Source: Pyrus communis
Taxonomy: Eukaryota > Streptophyta > Magnoliopsida > Rosales > Rosaceae
Length of the DNA: 64,000 nt
Assembly: GCF_963583255.1 (NCBI RefSeq)
Contig: NC_084810.1
Coordinates: 5,673,751 to 5,737,750 of the forward strand
Reading direction: 5' to 3'
In this document: positions 60,881 to 64,000 of the stretch, piece by piece
Layout: every line of letters begins with the position of its first letter
Numbering within the stretch: position 1 is the first letter of the stretch
Program-made: the position numbers and the translations under genes
The notes under the pieces: generated by a model
The model's input: only the letters and a program-made list of their open reading frames with translations
Database searches by the model: none
What the model was told of the DNA's origin: nothing

Positions 60881-60905
60881 TTTAACAAACCGTTAAATTC
60901 TGCAG

Positions 60906-61860
60906 GACTTGCCTACTGCTGTTGGAGAAGCAGTTGCAAGTTTGATATTTGCTGCCTCAAGATATGATGAACTGCCAGAGCTAATTCTGCTGGGTGGCCT
61001 GTTCAAAGAGCAATGCGGACGGGAACTCGACATTATCAGCGTCAAATTACGTCCTGGGAATCGTGTGAATTTTCAGTTGATGGAGAAACTATGCATCAGG
61101 GTAGCCATGGCACACTAATGTGAAACAAGATTTAATAGGTGATATAATGAAGATCACTAATGTTCAGCTGGCGCTTCAGGATAGCCAAGGCACAACACGC
61201 CAAGTGCACGCTGATGCTATTTGTCTCACATTTACATTTACTGATCACATTATTGACGACATTGTTAACAGAACCTCACATCAGAAGTTTAAACCTTGCA
61301 CAATAAAATTGAGCCCTACTTGTGGTTTGAACCTAATGTAATGTAAATTTGATCAACTTCCTAAAAGTGCTTTTCCTGATGCATGGCACAGAATGATAGC
61401 TTTGCAGACAAAGATATCAAGTATGAGCAGAAAGCTGATGGGATTCAATAACAAATTCAGAAATTCGGAGACAGAGAAGAAGAGTCCTGGGATACGTTGT
61501 TTGCTGTCGAACGGTAAGCTGTCACTGGCCACGCCAACGCATTCTCAAAATGGCTCAAATAGCACTGCTGGTTCGGTTGGCTCAACCAAAAACCAAGATA
61601 CATGCAGTTCAAGATATTGACTCATAGGATAGAAATACAAACCCTAGGACACCTGCCATGACTACTTTACCTAGAAAATGTACAAACGGGGATGCTGTGA
61701 ACAAAGATCGCTCCAAGATGATGGTGAAGAGTTGCCATTCTTTCGCTGGTTCGGTTGATGGACATAAAATGCCGCAGGGAACGTCTCCTGGCTCACGGCA
61801 GAGTATAGGCATCGTAATAACTTTTCAGTTTTCCGACGATTTGAGGAGGATGCAGCAATG
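60906..61860 (+). pseudogene. IST1-like (Vps-Ist1 domain) pseudogene
   Basis: After an intact acceptor (tgcag|gacttg) comes the helix LPTAVGEAVASLIFAASRYD, then LFKEQCGRELDI and RPGNRVNFQLMEKLCI, clear parts of the ESCRT-associated IST1 domain. A frameshift and stop follow at about 61118. The next frame continues VKQDLIGDIMK and VQLALQDSQGTTRQ. Further on, the C-terminal region is readable across stops: FADKDIKYEQKADGIQ, KFGDREEESWDTLFAVER, TGHANAFSKW and SFAGSVDGHKMPQGTSPGSR. The 5' exons encoding the first half of the domain are absent. With several frameshifts and stops it is a 5'-truncated pseudogene, convergent with the CIP7-like gene. Confidence 0.82.
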
Positions 61861-61864
61861 GGGT

Positions 61865-62625
61865 TTATGATTTGTTTAAGGGGAATGATTCTTGCTTAAA
61901 CTCTTAGGATTCCAACTACTCAATCTTCTATGCACATTTTACTTATACAGACAGGAGAATTCTAATTGGTTTAGTTTCAACAAATGGGTCAGAACTGTCA
62001 AGGCCTCCATGACAAATCTAACCAAAAACAGTTCGAACCAAAAAAGAAGAGAAATCCGACCATATCTACGATGTTGAATCATGTCACTGCAGATACATCT
62101 TACGAATTCTTATTCCAAGACCAATTGACGGGCCATTTTGAACTAGTAGATCGGCAAGTTGAGCCTGTGTGGATCAGTGACATACAAACATTATATACTT
62201 GCTGATTAACAAAGGAGCAAAGATGTCTGTTCTTACACAAACAAACAGATGACATGAAATAATATTACAGGAGATGCAGAATATAACTCGTATTGTCTAT
62301 CAATTCAAATTCACAAGCTATATCGGATAAACAAATGGCTATCTTTCTATCTTCCTTGGATATGCAAAAAAAAAAAAATACATAACTTACAGTGTTCTCC
62401 TTGTGTGGCAGCAACACTTGTAGGCCTTATTGTATATGAGAGCAGGAGGCTATTCCACTTGACAGCCATAAGGAATGCATCAGCTGCATTATCAAGCAAT
62501 TGAATTGGTCGGTCCATGCCTCGGACACAAACAACCCAGAAACCAATGCAAAAGTATTACTACATGCTGCACTCAAAAGCTACTAGCAATGAATTATCTA
62601 AACTCCACAGTACCAATTGACAGGA
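61865..62625. other. Region between the IST1-like pseudogene and the CIP7-like stop codon
   Basis: It probably includes pseudogene 3' remnants (about 61865-62200) and the 3' UTR of the CIP7-like gene. Nothing else was recognised. Confidence 0.4.
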
Positions 62626-62630
62626 GTATT

Positions 62631-64000
62631 TCAGCTCTTGCGGCCAAACAATAGAAGCTTCTTAAACCCTTTTGCAGCTTTAGAAGAGTTCTCGCCGCTG
62701 TTCCACTTCTTCCTGGAGTGGAGTTGTTCCGCGAGTGTTTCATCACTTGGTGGAGTAGAGATTGCTACGTCAGAAATCTCAGAAACTGGTAAATTCTTAG
62801 TTCTTGCACCATTTTCTTCAATGTTCACAGCTGAAACAATCGAAGCTTTCTTAGGTGATCCCAGAATAGGAGGAGATACACTCATTTCCGGGATATAATT
62901 TCTTTTGTCTTCACTTAGAACTGGAGATTCTTTAGACAACTCTTCAACATCACCTGTAAACTGATTCAGTTGTTGAGCCTTCTCTTCATAAGGTACCGAT
63001 GAAACCAAATTGGGAGAATACCCGTTGCAGCTTCCGTTCTCCAATGCCTCTCTTTGTACCATCAAATTTCCCTCATTCTTTTCAACAGAAGATGTGCCGT
63101 GGAGTTCCTTAGTCTCTTCCAAATGATTGATGGCAGTAGTGGGTTGAGTTACAAGTCCAGCTTCTGACTTAACCGGCAGTGCTTCTGTGGATTCCACGCA
63201 AACCTTTTCCTGGATATCAGAGTTAGATGAAATTATTTGATTTGAATTCTTCAGGTCATCTTTTGCATCCGAAGGTTTGGCTTTGTTTGGACTGGGTTTC
63301 TTATTCACTGCAGCAGCTGCCTTCTGCGATGATGCAGTTGCAATCATGCCATTTGCCTTGATGCTCTGTTTTTTGGGTTGACCAGAACTTGGCGAAGTTG
63401 TTAACTTTTCAGCTACTCGCGCAGTTGCAAGGCGTTCGATGGTGGAACTCCGGATGACAGGCTTATCTGATTTCTTAGTCTCATTCTTCGTGTTAGTCAT
63501 GGAAATTTTGGCAGCTTTATTTTCCACTGGGGCCTTCTTAGACGTTGCTGTATTAGAACCACTCCTTTCAGCAATTCTCTTCTGGCGTTGAATCAGTAAC
63601 TCCTCCATTCTCTTTTTCCGCTCTTCTTCCTGATATATATTGGAAAAGATGGTCAATAAACCAGCAAAAAGGAAACGGAAGGGAGAGGGAGAGTGCTAAT
63701 AGCAATGGACAAAAATGAAGTCTCAAGACATCTAAGAAAAAAAAAATCCATTTGGTTTGGGTAACACAAAACAAAAAGTTCAACTGCATAATGAGGCCAC
63801 CAAATAATAAATCTCTCACAAATTGAGGGGAAAAGGGGTAAAAAATCTTTAAAGAAATTAATAAAAATCAAATACAGTCAGTGAAATGACTATAAAATCT
63901 TTAAAAATAGCTTAGAAAACCTTACAAGGGAGTTTCTTTCAGTGCATACCATTTCAGATTTGCTCTTGTGGACTGTGCTTTTGCTTACAGAAGCAGGTTT
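62631..64000 (-). CDS. COP1-interacting protein 7-like, C-terminal part (runs off window)
   Basis: Two exons are visible on the minus strand: 63950-64000 (partial, ...VSKSTVHKSKSEM) and the terminal exon 62631-63629 (332 codons plus stop). The intron is GT-AG in phase 0. The terminal exon opens with a coiled-coil-like charged helix (EEERKKRMEELLIQRQKRIAERS, reported here only as its start EEERKKRMEELL). It continues through a Lys/Ser/Ala-rich disordered region and ends KGFKKLLLFGRKS, a tail conserved in CIP7 and its relatives. CIP7 in Arabidopsis binds COP1 and promotes light-regulated genes. The N-terminal exons lie beyond 64000, so the overall length is unknown. The alternative is another member of the CIP7-related family. 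Confidence 0.82.

Noticed and set aside
1..64000. A CRISPR array, phage or bacterial-type gene system
   Set aside because: No regularly spaced repeats, no operon-like coding and plant introns throughout.
20772..64000. A light-signalling gene cluster (POR plus CIP7-like)
   Set aside because: The two genes are 40 kb apart with unrelated genes and transposons between; proximity alone is not evidence.

Overview
This is a plant nuclear window, most likely from a Rosaceae tree of the apple/pear tribe. The assignment is an inference. It rests on AT-rich, intron-containing dicot genes and on a repeat set that looks like Malus/Pyrus: a Cassandra element carrying 5S rRNA-like LTRs, tRNA-derived SINEs with poly-A tails, and many small foldback elements. 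There is no bacterial-type operon, CRISPR array or phage. Exon structures were built by hand from splice sites, reading-frame continuity and remembered family sequences, so terminal UTRs are not defined.

Layout. 1-12 kb is gene-poor and repeat-rich: a degenerate LTR-like stretch, two foldback families, a small non-autonomous Helitron, MITEs, a SINE and a TRIM retrotransposon ending about 160 bp before a start codon. 12-23 kb is the main gene island. It holds an aluminium-induced/TSJT1-like gene (+, 4 exons, 255 aa), a BRX1 ribosome-biogenesis gene (-, 8 exons, 315 aa, one GC-AG intron), a decayed LanC-like (GCL) pseudogene (+) and a light-dependent protochlorophyllide oxidoreductase gene (-, 5 exons, 395 aa). 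26.6-32.7 kb holds a WD40 gene (-, 7 exons, 874 aa) with GA/CT microsatellites in its 5' flank, an intron and its 3' flank. 33-55 kb is a transposon graveyard with a second Helitron, four of the five copies or remnants of one MITE family, a complete Cassandra nested in a larger repeat, a nested MITE and opposed LINE RNase H remnants. 55.5-57.5 kb has a DUF1218 membrane-protein gene (-, 3 exons, 184 aa). 60.9-62.2 kb is an IST1-like pseudogene (+), followed by the 3' end of a COP1-interacting-protein-7-like gene (-) that runs off the window.

The intact genes are unrelated housekeeping, plastid and membrane genes, not a cluster or pathway. POR and the CIP7-like gene both relate to light responses, but nothing here shows that they are linked. 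I found no convincing new multi-gene system. The most interesting signals are in the mobile DNA: a Cassandra with matching LTR lengths and a perfect target duplication, a TRIM with a duplicated primer-binding-site module next to a promoter, two deletion-derivative Helitrons with a conserved terminal hairpin, and several nested miniature elements.
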